A stretch of DNA of 19,851 nucleotides from MAG-120531 sp029242825 (GCA_029242825.1 JAQWTF010000057.1:1-19851), one strand, 5' to 3'; positions 7,194 to 14,210 are shown, counted from the first letter of the stretch. The notes: generated from the letters alone by a model not told the origin. Numbers and translations: made by a program.

Positions 7194-7756
7194 TGGAAAG
7201 AAGAAACGCCCTTAGAAATATTGGACTTGGATTGGGATACATGGCGGCAACGCCTACCATTCTAAGCATGTTACAAAGTTGTAATGCCACTGCAGACGCA
7301 GGATGGGCACCACAATTTTTTACTGCAGAGCAGGCGGCTTTTTTGACGACTGCTGTAGATGTAATACTGCCTAAAACAGATACACCTGGTGCCTCTGAGG
7401 TAAATGTACCACAGTTTATAGACCGTTTTTATGCTGAAATTCTAAAGCCAGAAGACCAGGCGAAAATTAAGGAAGGCATGGAGGCTTTTGTTGCTTTGGC
7501 AGCAGAGAACGGAGGCTCAGATGCTTTAGCCATCACGACTGCTTTAGAGAAAACACTCAAAACAGCGCCTTCTACTGGCCAAGCGCCAGGACCTGCAGTA
7601 GAGTTTGCCTATGAATTGAGGGGTAAGACTATTTGGTCTTATAAGAACTCTGAATACGTTGGGGAAGAGGTCTTGGCCTACCTTCCAGTGCCTGGAGAAT
7701 ATCTACCGTGTGAAGATTTACAGGAGCTAACCGGCGGTAAAGCCTACACCTTTTAA
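7193..7756 (+). CDS. Gluconate 2-dehydrogenase subunit 3-like small subunit of the GMC complex
   Basis: A 187-residue protein whose ATG overlaps the GMC stop codon by one base (TAATG), a sign of translational coupling and a fixed subunit ratio. The N-terminus MERRNALRNIGLGLGYM resembles a twin-arginine signal, and SMLQSC ending at Cys30 resembles a lipobox, so the protein may be a Tat-exported lipoprotein. The mature part, FFTAEQAAFLTTAVDVILPKTDTPGASEVNVPQFID in outline, is typical of the gluconate-2-dehydrogenase subunit 3 family, including the conserved P-x-T-D-T-P-G-A stretch (about residues 61-68). Such small subunits act as chaperone and export partners for the FAD subunit. Complexes of this type normally need a cytochrome c partner; none is encoded in the window. 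Confidence 0.88.
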   Translation: MERRNALRNIGLGLGYMAATPTILSMLQSCNATADAGWAPQFFTAEQAAFLTTAVDVILPKTDTPGASEVNVPQFIDRFYAEILKPEDQAKIKEGMEAFVALAAENGGSDALAITTALEKTLKTAPSTGQAPGPAVEFAYELRGKTIWSYKNSEYVGEEVLAYLPVPGEYLPCEDLQELTGGKAYTF

Positions 7757-8010
7757 AGGCCTTAAGAGTAATTTAATCTATAGAATTGTACCGTTCACCT
7801 ATAATAATGTCCTGATTGTCTTTTTAGCCTGAAAGGACTGCTTAAAAATATTATTTTTATAGGGTAAGTAGAATTATTTTAAATTCATTTAAGAACGTTG
7901 AATATAGGGAGTTGCGAACTCATTAGCGAAGATGTATATCTGGCCTTTTGAGTTCGCTTCATTTTTAGGCCATTATGATTCCTCATTATGATCCCTAAAC
8001 ACCCTAAATA
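7757..8010. other. Non-coding spacer with overlapping inverted repeats
   Basis: No convincing gene lies here. Three structures are visible. A perfect 9-bp inverted repeat, GCGAACTCA (7914-7922) and TGAGTTCGC (7949-7957), encloses a 26-nt loop. An overlapping 6-bp repeat, TGGCCT (7941-7946) and AGGCCA (7967-7972), would compete with it. CATTATGAT then occurs twice (7971-7979 and 7984-7992, period 13). These lie downstream of both flanking genes, so they could form the 3' untranslated region of either transcript. No function is assigned. Confidence 0.55.
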
Positions 8011-8046
8011 AAAAGCCCGCCTAGTGAAAACTAGGCGGGCTTTTTT
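8011..8046. terminator. Strong bidirectional intrinsic terminator
   Basis: A perfect 14-bp stem, AAAAGCCCGCCTAG (8011-8024) and its complement (8031-8044), closes a six-base loop and is flanked by an A-run on one side and a T-run on the other. It can therefore stop transcription from both directions. It sits between the converging small-subunit gene and nrdA, 18 bp past the nrdA stop. Confidence 0.92.
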
Positions 8047-8063
8047 ATGGGTACAAGCTTTAC

Positions 8064-10547
8064 TTAAGAACCGCACATGAGACAGTCGTCGTCTGCTTGG
8101 CCTTCTTTGGCTTGCGCAATTAAGGCGCGCATTTCATCTGGTGTAAGCGGCTTTACCTCTTCTTCTAATTGAACTGTTTGCTCAGTAGCAGGAACCTTTT
8201 CGGGAACGACTGCTTTTGCGGGTGTTGCTGCAGCTACTTCTGCTTCTGCCGCCACACTTACTGGCACATCTTTCTTGGCGGTATTGTCTAAGGTAAACTT
8301 AATGGCGTCTACCGCCGCTTTGGTCCTTAAATAATACATCCCTGTTTTTAAACCGCTCTTCCAGGCATAGAAATGCATAGAAGTCAGTTTAGAATAATTG
8401 GCGTTTTCCATAAATAGGTTCAATGACTGAGACTGGTCAATGAAATAACCACGTTGTCTGGACATGTCTATAATGTCTTTCATAGAAAGCTCCCAAACGG
8501 TCTTGTAGAGCTCTTTAATGTCTTGAGGAATAATGTCTATATGCTGTACAGAACCGTTGGCACGCATCAGCTCTTGCTTAAGACCTTCGTTCCAAAGTCC
8601 TAAAGCCACTAAATCTTCTAAAAGGTGCTTGTTTACCACAATAAACTCTCCAGACAATACCCTTCTGGTATAGATATTAGAGGTATAGGGCTCAAAACAC
8701 TCGTTGTTTCCTAAAATTTGAGAGGTAGAGGCGGTTGGCATGGGCGCGACCAATAATGAGTTGCGCACCCCATTTTTCTTGACATCCTTTCTCAATTTTG
8801 CCCAATCCCATCTGCCTGATAGGTCCTCATCTTTAATGCCCCATAAATTGTGCTGGAAGTCTCCTTGAGAGATAGGAGATCCTTCGTAAGATTGGTACGG
8901 GCCGTCTTTCTTAGCTTCTTCCATAGAAGCGGTCAGTGCGGCGAAATATAGGGTCTCAAAAATTTCTTCATTGAGTTTCTTGGCTTCGTCTGAGGTAAAC
9001 GGCATACGTAACATAATAAAGGCGTCTGCCAATCCTTGTACCCCCAATCCAATAGGTCTGTGACGCATATTGGAATTCTCTGCCTCTTTCACTGGATAGT
9101 AATTTCTGTCTATGACCTTGTTCAGGTTTTTAGTCACCCTTTTGGTTACCTTGAACAATTCTTTGTGATCAAAGGCGCCGTCTTTTACAAACATTGGAAG
9201 GGCAATAGACGCTAGGTTACACACCGCTACCTCATCTGGTGAGGTGTACTCCATAATCTCCGTACAGAGGTTGGAAGAACGGATGGTTCCTAAATTTTTC
9301 TGGTTGCTCTTTCTGTTGGCTGCATCTTTGTACAGCATATATGGTGTTCCTGTCTCTATCTGAGATTCTAATATTTTTTCCCAAAGCTCTCTGGCCTTGA
9401 TGGTTTTTCTTCCCTTTCCTTCTGCCTCGTATTTTAAATACAACTCATCAAAAGCTTCTGAATGATTGTTAAATAGGTTGGGGCATTCGTTAGGACACAT
9501 CAGGGTCCACTCTGCGTTGGCCTCTACACGCTTCATAAACAGATCTGGGATCCACATAGCATAGAACAGGTCTCTGGCGCGCATCTCTTCTTTCCCGTGG
9601 TTCTTTTTCAAGTCTAAGAATTCAAAGATGTCTGCATGCCATGGCTCTACATACATGGCAAAACTCCCTTTACGCTTTCCGCCTCCTTGATCTACATAAC
9701 GCGCTGTGTCGTTAAAGACCTTTAGCATAGGGACTACTCCGTTAGAGGTTCCGTTGGTACCTGAAATATAGGATCCTGTGGCCCTTACGTTGTGAATAGA
9801 CAAACCAATTCCTCCCGCAGACTGAGAAATCTTTGCGGTTTGTTTTAAAGTGTCGTAAATACCGTCTATAGAGTCGTCTTTCATGGCCAACAAAAAGCAA
9901 GAAGACATTTGTGGCTTAGGTGTTCCAGAGTTAAAGAGTGTAGGTGTCGCGTGGGTAAAATATTTTTTGCTCATGAGCTCATAAGTCTCCATCGCTGCCT
10001 CCATATCTGTGGGGTGAATCCCTACAGATACTCTCATAAGCATATGCTGTGGACGCTCCACAATCTTTCCATTGAGCTTAAGCAAGTAAGAACGCTCTAG
10101 GGTTTTAAAACCAAAATAATCGTAGCCAAAGTCCCTATTGTAGATAATGGTAGAATCCAATAGTTCCGCATTGTCCATAATAGCCTGGTACACCTCATCT
10201 GACAAAAGCGCGGCATTTTTTCCCGTACGCGGGTTCACGTATCTGTACAAGTCTTCCATGGTTTCAGAGAAAGACTTCTTAGTATTTTTATGCAAGTTAG
10301 ACACCGAAATTCTCGCAGCAAGCTTCGCGAAATCTGGGTGTGTCGTAGTCATTGTAGCAGCAATTTCCGCAGCAAGATTGTCTAATTCAGAGGTGGTAAC
10401 CCCGTCGTATAATCCCTCAATTACTCTAAGAGACACCTTTACCGGGTCTACCCTTTCATTGAGTCCATAACACAATTTTCTTACGCGCGCCGTGATCTTG
10501 TCAAACATCATGGGCTCTTTCTTGCCATCTCTTTTTAATACGTACAT
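8064..10547 (-). CDS. nrdA: Ribonucleoside-diphosphate reductase class Ia, alpha (large) subunit
   Basis: An 827-residue catalytic subunit that makes deoxyribonucleoside diphosphates in the cytoplasm together with NrdB. An N-terminal ATP-cone starts MYVLKRDGKKEPMMFDKITAR. Key residues are all present: Cys217 in MSSCFLL, the active-site group Asn426, Cys428 and Glu430 in NLCTEI, Cys443 in AVCNLAS, the radical-transfer pair Tyr738-Tyr739, and the C-terminal redox pair Cys822/Cys825 in the final CLMCGS. From memory, the sequence is much closer to the eukaryotic large subunit than to the E. coli protein, and it ends in the same tail. An Ala/Val/Pro/Glu-rich linker (about 757-800) connects the core to the swinging tail. 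It lies 168 bp downstream of nrdB, and a strong terminator follows it. Confidence 0.97.
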   Translation of the reverse strand: MYVLKRDGKKEPMMFDKITARVRKLCYGLNERVDPVKVSLRVIEGLYDGVTTSELDNLAAEIAATMTTTHPDFAKLAARISVSNLHKNTKKSFSETMEDLYRYVNPRTGKNAALLSDEVYQAIMDNAELLDSTIIYNRDFGYDYFGFKTLERSYLLKLNGKIVERPQHMLMRVSVGIHPTDMEAAMETYELMSKKYFTHATPTLFNSGTPKPQMSSCFLLAMKDDSIDGIYDTLKQTAKISQSAGGIGLSIHNVRATGSYISGTNGTSNGVVPMLKVFNDTARYVDQGGGKRKGSFAMYVEPWHADIFEFLDLKKNHGKEEMRARDLFYAMWIPDLFMKRVEANAEWTLMCPNECPNLFNNHSEAFDELYLKYEAEGKGRKTIKARELWEKILESQIETGTPYMLYKDAANRKSNQKNLGTIRSSNLCTEIMEYTSPDEVAVCNLASIALPMFVKDGAFDHKELFKVTKRVTKNLNKVIDRNYYPVKEAENSNMRHRPIGLGVQGLADAFIMLRMPFTSDEAKKLNEEIFETLYFAALTASMEEAKKDGPYQSYEGSPISQGDFQHNLWGIKDEDLSGRWDWAKLRKDVKKNGVRNSLLVAPMPTASTSQILGNNECFEPYTSNIYTRRVLSGEFIVVNKHLLEDLVALGLWNEGLKQELMRANGSVQHIDIIPQDIKELYKTVWELSMKDIIDMSRQRGYFIDQSQSLNLFMENANYSKLTSMHFYAWKSGLKTGMYYLRTKAAVDAIKFTLDNTAKKDVPVSVAAEAEVAAATPAKAVVPEKVPATEQTVQLEEEVKPLTPDEMRALIAQAKEGQADDDCLMCGS

Positions 10548-10607
10548 TTTACTTGCTTTGTTTTTGGTTTAGTTGTTCGATTTAGGGGGTAAAACACTGA
10601 CCCAAGA

Positions 10608-10691
10608 TGGTTTGGCAGTAGGTATTCCAAACCAAGCTTGAGTAGATTTGACTATGAATCTAACAGTATTTTAAAAGCCAGCAAGCTGGCT
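10608..10691 (-). repeat. Three consecutive inverted repeats in the nrdB-nrdA spacer
   Basis: The 168-bp spacer holds three perfect inverted repeats in a row. TGGTTTGG (10608-10615) pairs with CCAAACCA (10627-10634) around an 11-nt loop. TAGATT (10643-10648) pairs with AATCTA (10657-10662) around an 8-nt loop. AGCCAG (10676-10681) pairs with CTGGCT (10686-10691) around a 4-nt loop. None is followed by a U-run on the minus-strand RNA, so a simple terminator is unlikely. They could set the ratio of NrdB to NrdA by stabilising or processing the message. Confidence 0.55.
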
Positions 10692-10715
10692 CAGTAGGCT
10701 TTAAGCGTGTACTAC

Positions 10716-11702
10716 TTAGAAATCTGCGTCAAAGCTGATGTTCTGTGCATTCACGTCTTGGTCTTTGTTTAAAACGCCCGCTTTCTGATATTCTGAAACG
10801 CGTTTTTCAAAGAAGTTTGTCTTACCCTGTAATGAAATCATATCCATGAAATCGAATGGATTGCTCACATTGTATTCTTTCTCACATTGTAATTCAACCA
10901 AAAGGCGGTCAGTGACAAACTCTAAATATTGTGTCATAAGTTTCGCATTCATACCAATGAGACTGGCAGGAAGGGACTCTGTAATAAATGTTCTCTCTAT
11001 GTTTAAAGCGTCCACTAAAATTTCGCGAATACGCTCTTTAGGCACTTTATTAACTAGGTGATTGTTGTGTAAGTGAACGGCATAGTCACAGTGCATGCCC
11101 TCATCTCTTGAAATAAGTTCATTGGAGAAGGTCAAGCCTGGCATAAGGCCGCGCTTTTTAAGCCAGAAAATAGAACAGAAAGCACCAGAAAAGAAAATTC
11201 CCTCTACGGCAGCAAAAGCAATTAGACGCTCTGCAAAACTTGGTGACTCTATCCATTTAAGGGCCCAATCTGCTTTTTGTTTAATGGCTGGAAAATTTTC
11301 TAGGGCCTTGAAAAGTTTGTTTTTTTCTTTCTCATCTTTTACATAAGTATCTATGAGTAAAGAGTAAGTTTCCGAGTGAATGTTTTCCATCATGATCTGG
11401 AAACCATAGAAAAACTTTGCCTCTGCATACTGCACCTCACTCACAAAATTCTCAGCGAGATTTTCGTTGACAATTCCGTCAGAAGCGGCAAAAAAGGCCA
11501 AGATATGCTTTACAAAGTAGCGCTCGTCTTCATTGAGCTTGTTGTTCCAATCGTTGAGATCTTCTGACAAGTCTATTTCTTCTGCGGTCCAGAAACAAGC
11601 CTCACATTTCTTATACCACTCCCATAAATCATTGTGCTTGATTGGAAAAATTACAAAACGGTCTGGATTCTCGGTTAAAATAGGCTCTACGTTGGTGCTC
11701 AT
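10716..11702 (-). CDS. nrdB: Ribonucleoside-diphosphate reductase class Ia, beta (radical) subunit
   Basis: The start at 11702 gives 328 residues beginning MSTNVEPIL. The in-frame ATG at 11735 would add 11 basic residues (RCEKIKKKD) that family members lack. The di-iron ligands can be placed as Asp75 (ASDGIVNEN), Glu106 and His109 (MENIHSETY), Glu167 (AAVEGIF), and Glu201 and His204 (RDEGMHC). The stable-radical tyrosine is Tyr113, seven residues after Glu106 as in the mouse enzyme. Long stretches such as GIFFSGAF and LTFSNELISRDEG are nearly those of eukaryotic R2. The protein ends ISFDADF, the kind of flexible tail that docks on NrdA. It is the first gene of the nrdB-nrdA pair. Confidence 0.96.
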   Translation of the reverse strand: MSTNVEPILTENPDRFVIFPIKHNDLWEWYKKCEACFWTAEEIDLSEDLNDWNNKLNEDERYFVKHILAFFAASDGIVNENLAENFVSEVQYAEAKFFYGFQIMMENIHSETYSLLIDTYVKDEKEKNKLFKALENFPAIKQKADWALKWIESPSFAERLIAFAAVEGIFFSGAFCSIFWLKKRGLMPGLTFSNELISRDEGMHCDYAVHLHNNHLVNKVPKERIREILVDALNIERTFITESLPASLIGMNAKLMTQYLEFVTDRLLVELQCEKEYNVSNPFDFMDMISLQGKTNFFEKRVSEYQKAGVLNKDQDVNAQNISFDADF

Positions 11703-11802
11703 TGGGTCTTTTTTTTTGATTTTTTCACAGCGCACAAAAGTGCTTTACTCGCTTAACAAAGATGAAGAAAAATGTTCGAGTTCTGACCTCCAAAGCAGAG
11801 AC

Positions 11803-11824
11803 TTAACACTAAAGTTTTTAACAC
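11803..11824 (-). promoter_or_regulatory. Repeated GTGTTAA motif upstream of nrdB
   Basis: On the minus strand GTGTTAA occurs twice (complement of 11803-11809 and 11818-11824), the starts 15 bp apart, about 100 bp before the nrdB start. Spaced direct repeats upstream of nrd genes can be regulator sites, but these do not clearly match an NrdR box. The rest of the 199-bp spacer shows no gene, and I could not place a convincing -33/-7 pair. Confidence 0.25.
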
Positions 11825-11889
11825 ATAATGTTGAAATGTAGGTCTAAGCCCCGCCCTCACTAGGATGCGATGAGGCAATAAAAAAAATG

Positions 11890-11919
11890 AAAAAAAGAGG
11901 CCTAATTTTTGTTGCCCTC
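11890..11919 (-). terminator. Weak candidate terminator of the DUF3109 gene
   Basis: On the minus strand, GAGG (complement of 11916-11919) can pair with CCTC just before a run of seven T (complement of 11890-11900). The stem has only four strong pairs with a 15-nt loop and includes the stop codon, so it is a tentative call. Confidence 0.3.
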
Positions 11920-12501
11920 AGATGTATTTTGTGTGGCTTTTAGGGTGGCTGCAACAAGGGTCAATTCTTCATACCAAGCGGCGCCAAATTTTCTGATCAG
12001 TGCTTCTTTTACAAAGACGTAAACAGGGACAGAAAGTTCCGCGCCTAGTGAACAAGCGTCTGAACAAATACCCCATTGGTGGTAATTCACTGCTGTAAAT
12101 TCACTGTATTCTCTGGTGCGAACAGGGTATAAATGACAGGATACTGGTTTTTTCCATTTGGTCACTCCAGCATTATAAGCGGCCTCCAAACCGCACTTAG
12201 TAATACCCTTTTCATCAAATATAACATAGGCGCATTCTGAGCCATTGACCAGTGGGGTTTCCCACTCGCCGTCGTCTCCTTTTACAAAGGCGCCTTGGTC
12301 TTCAATTGCCGCAATTCCCTCGGGCCTCAAAAAAGGCTTAACACTACTGTATAGGTCTACCAAAATCTCTGTTTCTTTTTCCTCCAAGGGCGCTCCTGCG
12401 TCTCCATCTACGCAACAAGCTCCTTTACAAGCACTCAGATTACACACAAAATCGTGTTCTAAAAGATCTTCTGAAACAAGGGTTTTTTGGATTTGAAACA
12501 T
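11902..12501 (-). CDS. DUF3109 family cysteine-rich protein
   Basis: A 199-residue protein matching DUF3109, a family common in Bacteroidota. It contains the N-terminal cluster CNLSACKGACC (Cys20, Cys25, Cys29, Cys30), then Cys90, Cys103, Cys122 in PVSCHLYP, and Cys146 and Cys150 in GICSDAC. Nine cysteines in such spacing suggest a bound metal or iron-sulfur centre, as in the related YkgJ-type proteins, but the family's function is not established. There is no signal peptide or membrane segment. It is monocistronic, facing away from the MarC gene across a 120-bp divergent region, and transcribed toward nrdB. Confidence 0.9.
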   Translation of the reverse strand: MFQIQKTLVSEDLLEHDFVCNLSACKGACCVDGDAGAPLEEKETEILVDLYSSVKPFLRPEGIAAIEDQGAFVKGDDGEWETPLVNGSECAYVIFDEKGITKCGLEAAYNAGVTKWKKPVSCHLYPVRTREYSEFTAVNYHQWGICSDACSLGAELSVPVYVFVKEALIRKFGAAWYEELTLVAATLKATQNTSEGNKN

Positions 12502-12518
12502 GCGCTTAAATTTAGGGG

Positions 12519-12526
12519 CAAATATA
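12519..12526 (-). promoter_or_regulatory. -7 box for the DUF3109 gene
   Basis: On the minus strand TATATTTG matches the Bacteroidota -7 consensus TAnnTTTG exactly and lies 17 bp before the start codon at 12501. I see no clear -33 TTG at the usual distance. Confidence 0.4.
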
Positions 12527-12540
12527 CCATAAAAAAGCCT

Positions 12541-12548
12541 TAAATTTG
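12541..12548 (+). promoter_or_regulatory. Possible -7 box for the MarC-family gene
   Basis: TAAATTTG matches TAnnTTTG on the plus strand and would give a leader of roughly 65-70 nt before the start at 12622. It lies close to the DUF3109 -7 box, so the two promoters would be back to back. The -33 element is not clear. Confidence 0.33.
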
Positions 12549-12621
12549 CTGCGCAAAAAGAAGGGTTTTATCCCGCTAACATTTACAGTAAGCCCCACAA
12601 TCATCCACAAAACCAAAACAC

Positions 12622-13206
12622 ATGGAATTCCACTTTAATTTTAAAGAAATAATCACCGCAAGCATGGTGCTTTTTGCCGTAATAGACATAGTGGGTTCTG
12701 TTCCAGTTATCATTAGTCTCAGAAATAAAGTAGGCCATATTCAATCTGAAAAAGCCTCCATAGTGGCGGGGATTATCATGGTCGCTTTTTTGTTTATTGG
12801 AGAAGAAATATTAAACCTCATTGGCATAGATGTAAATTCGTTTGCCGTTGCAGGGGCCTTGGTCATCTTCTTCCTGGCCATAGAAATGATTTTAGGTATT
12901 ACCCTTTACAAAGACGACGAGCCAGAATCTGCCTCTATTGTCCCCATCGCATTCCCGCTTATTGCAGGAGCGGGAACTATCACTACTTTACTTTCTATCC
13001 GAGCAGAGTTCTATGTAGAAAACATTATTGTAGCCATAATCGTGAACATCATTTTTGTGTACTTGGTACTTAAATCATCTAGGCGTATAGAAAGTGTCCT
13101 TGGGAAGAATGGCCTCTCTGTCATTAGAAAAGTATTTGGCGTAATTTTGTTGGCTATTGCCGTAAAACTTTTTGCCGCTAATATAAACGTCTTATTCAAC
13201 GCCTAA
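12622..13206 (+). CDS. MarC-family integral membrane protein
   Basis: A 194-residue protein with about six hydrophobic segments, typical of the MarC (UPF0056) family. The first helix region reads ASMVLFAVIDIVGSVPVI, and the central PIAFPLIAGAGTITTLL stretch (about residues 107-123) is the family hallmark. It is an inner-membrane protein of unknown function; the old link with multiple antibiotic resistance in E. coli is not supported for the family. The start follows a long AT-rich leader. The next gene begins 9 bp after the stop, so the two probably share a message. Confidence 0.9.
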   Translation: MEFHFNFKEIITASMVLFAVIDIVGSVPVIISLRNKVGHIQSEKASIVAGIIMVAFLFIGEEILNLIGIDVNSFAVAGALVIFFLAIEMILGITLYKDDEPESASIVPIAFPLIAGAGTITTLLSIRAEFYVENIIVAIIVNIIFVYLVLKSSRRIESVLGKNGLSVIRKVFGVILLAIAVKLFAANINVLFNA

Positions 13207-13215
13207 AACCAGCTT

Positions 13216-13416
13216 ATGAACAAAATACTCTTTTTCGTTTTACTGACTGCTGCCTTAGTATTGGGCGGCTATAATTTGTATTTGATAGACTATTCAGACT
13301 TGTTTGCAGACAAAAATTTTGTAGCATCTGTTTCTGCTATAGCTGCCTTAGCTGCTGCAGTGTTGTTGGTGATTCTGTTTATCTCCAAAAAAATAGAAGA
13401 AAAAACCAAGCGCTAA
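13216..13416 (+). CDS. Small two-helix membrane protein
   Basis: A 66-residue protein with two predicted membrane segments (about residues 3-25 and 38-57) joined by a short acidic loop YSDLFADKN, and ending in a highly charged tail, KKIEEKTKR. I do not recognise a named family. It lies 9 bp after the MarC-family gene on the same strand, so it is probably co-transcribed and may act in the same membrane. Its TAA stop overlaps the stop codon of the oppositely transcribed acyltransferase gene. The compact, clearly membrane-like composition argues that it is real. Confidence 0.75.
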   Translation: MNKILFFVLLTAALVLGGYNLYLIDYSDLFADKNFVASVSAIAALAAAVLLVILFISKKIEEKTKR

Positions 13417-14150
13417 GCCCGAATGCTTTCGCCAATAGTGGTTTCTACTGCACTAATTAAAGCCTCTGCATCTGGATAGGTCTCTTGCGCCACCTCAGGA
13501 TGTATAATGAGTTCAATACGGCTGCCAATACCCAGTGGGAACTGTCCCCAACGCACCATTTTCCAAGACCCATTAATGGTCACAGGCAATAAAACCGCAG
13601 AGGGTGCCTTCTTTAACAACACTTTTAATCCTGTGCGCTGAAAAGGCTTGGGCTTTCCATCTCTGGACCTTGTTCCTTCTGGAAAGATCACTGCACAACG
13701 TTGGTGTTTTTCTATATAATCTCCCAATCCTGCAATGGCAGCAACTGCCTGCCTGCCGTCTCCACGATCGATCAGCACAGAACCGCCGTGTCTTAAATTG
13801 TAAGAGACAGAAGGAATGCCTTTTCCTAGAGAGGCCTTAGATACAAACTTGGGGTGTAAACGCCTCAAGCGCCATATAATTGGGAGTATGTCGTACATGC
13901 TCTGGTGGTTGGCCACCAAAATAACCGCTTTATTTTGAGGCAAATGATTCAGCCCTTTAATGGTATAACGGGTCCCTAGAATTCGCGTAGTCCCCATAAG
14001 ACAGGCGTTTAAAGTCGCTACCACTCGCCTATGGGGCTCATAACCGAAAACCCTAAAAGCAATAACTTGAATGGGATGGAACACTACCAGGCAGAGTCCA
14101 AAAGCCAAAAAATACAGTACCGTTAAAGGATAAGAGAGCAGTCTTTTCAT
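13413..14150 (-). CDS. plsC: 1-acyl-sn-glycerol-3-phosphate acyltransferase (PlsC family)
   Basis: The start at 14150 gives 245 residues beginning MKRLLSYPLTVLYF with a membrane-anchoring helix (about 5-30). The catalytic HX4D motif is NHQSMYD (His82, Asp87), and the substrate-binding motif FPEGTRS spans 156-162. The enzyme adds the second acyl chain to lysophosphatidic acid at the inner membrane to make phosphatidic acid. An in-frame ATG at 14177 would add nine residues, but those codons are the terminator hairpin of the upstream bacilliredoxin gene, so I reject it. The gene has no obvious promoter of its own in the 60 bp upstream and may depend on readthrough. Its TAG stop overlaps the convergent 66-residue gene. 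Confidence 0.92.
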   Translation of the reverse strand: MKRLLSYPLTVLYFLAFGLCLVVFHPIQVIAFRVFGYEPHRRVVATLNACLMGTTRILGTRYTIKGLNHLPQNKAVILVANHQSMYDILPIIWRLRRLHPKFVSKASLGKGIPSVSYNLRHGGSVLIDRGDGRQAVAAIAGLGDYIEKHQRCAVIFPEGTRSRDGKPKPFQRTGLKVLLKKAPSAVLLPVTINGSWKMVRWGQFPLGIGSRIELIIHPEVAQETYPDAEALISAVETTIGESIRA

Positions 14151-14161
14151 GGGGTAAAAAT

Positions 14162-14193
14162 AAAAAAACCACCGCAATTGGGTGGTTTTTTTT
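14162..14193 (-). terminator. Intrinsic terminator after the bacilliredoxin gene
   Basis: An inverted repeat AAAAAAACCACC (14162-14173) and GGTGGTTTTTTT (14181-14192) encloses a seven-base loop. The arms end in A- and T-runs, so it could work in both directions, but its position just past the bacilliredoxin stop (14211) shows it serves that gene. It ends 12 bp before the plsC start. Confidence 0.85.
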
Positions 14194-14210
14194 AAGTCAT
14201 TGGAAGCTAT

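Noticed and set aside
10600..10700. tRNA or cobalamin riboswitch in the nrdB-nrdA spacer
   Set aside because: The hairpins do not form a cloverleaf, no CCA-like acceptor or T-loop is present, and I could not find a B12-box-type sequence.
11703..11735. Longer nrdB starting at 11735
   Set aside because: The extra residues are a lysine-rich translation of a leader; the family's N-terminus fits the ATG at 11702.
11736..11820. Promoter for nrdB at the CATCTTTG sequence (complement of 11757-11764)
   Set aside because: It has a mismatch in the first base of the -7 box, and the nearest TTTG upstream is 26 bp away, too far for a normal -33 element.
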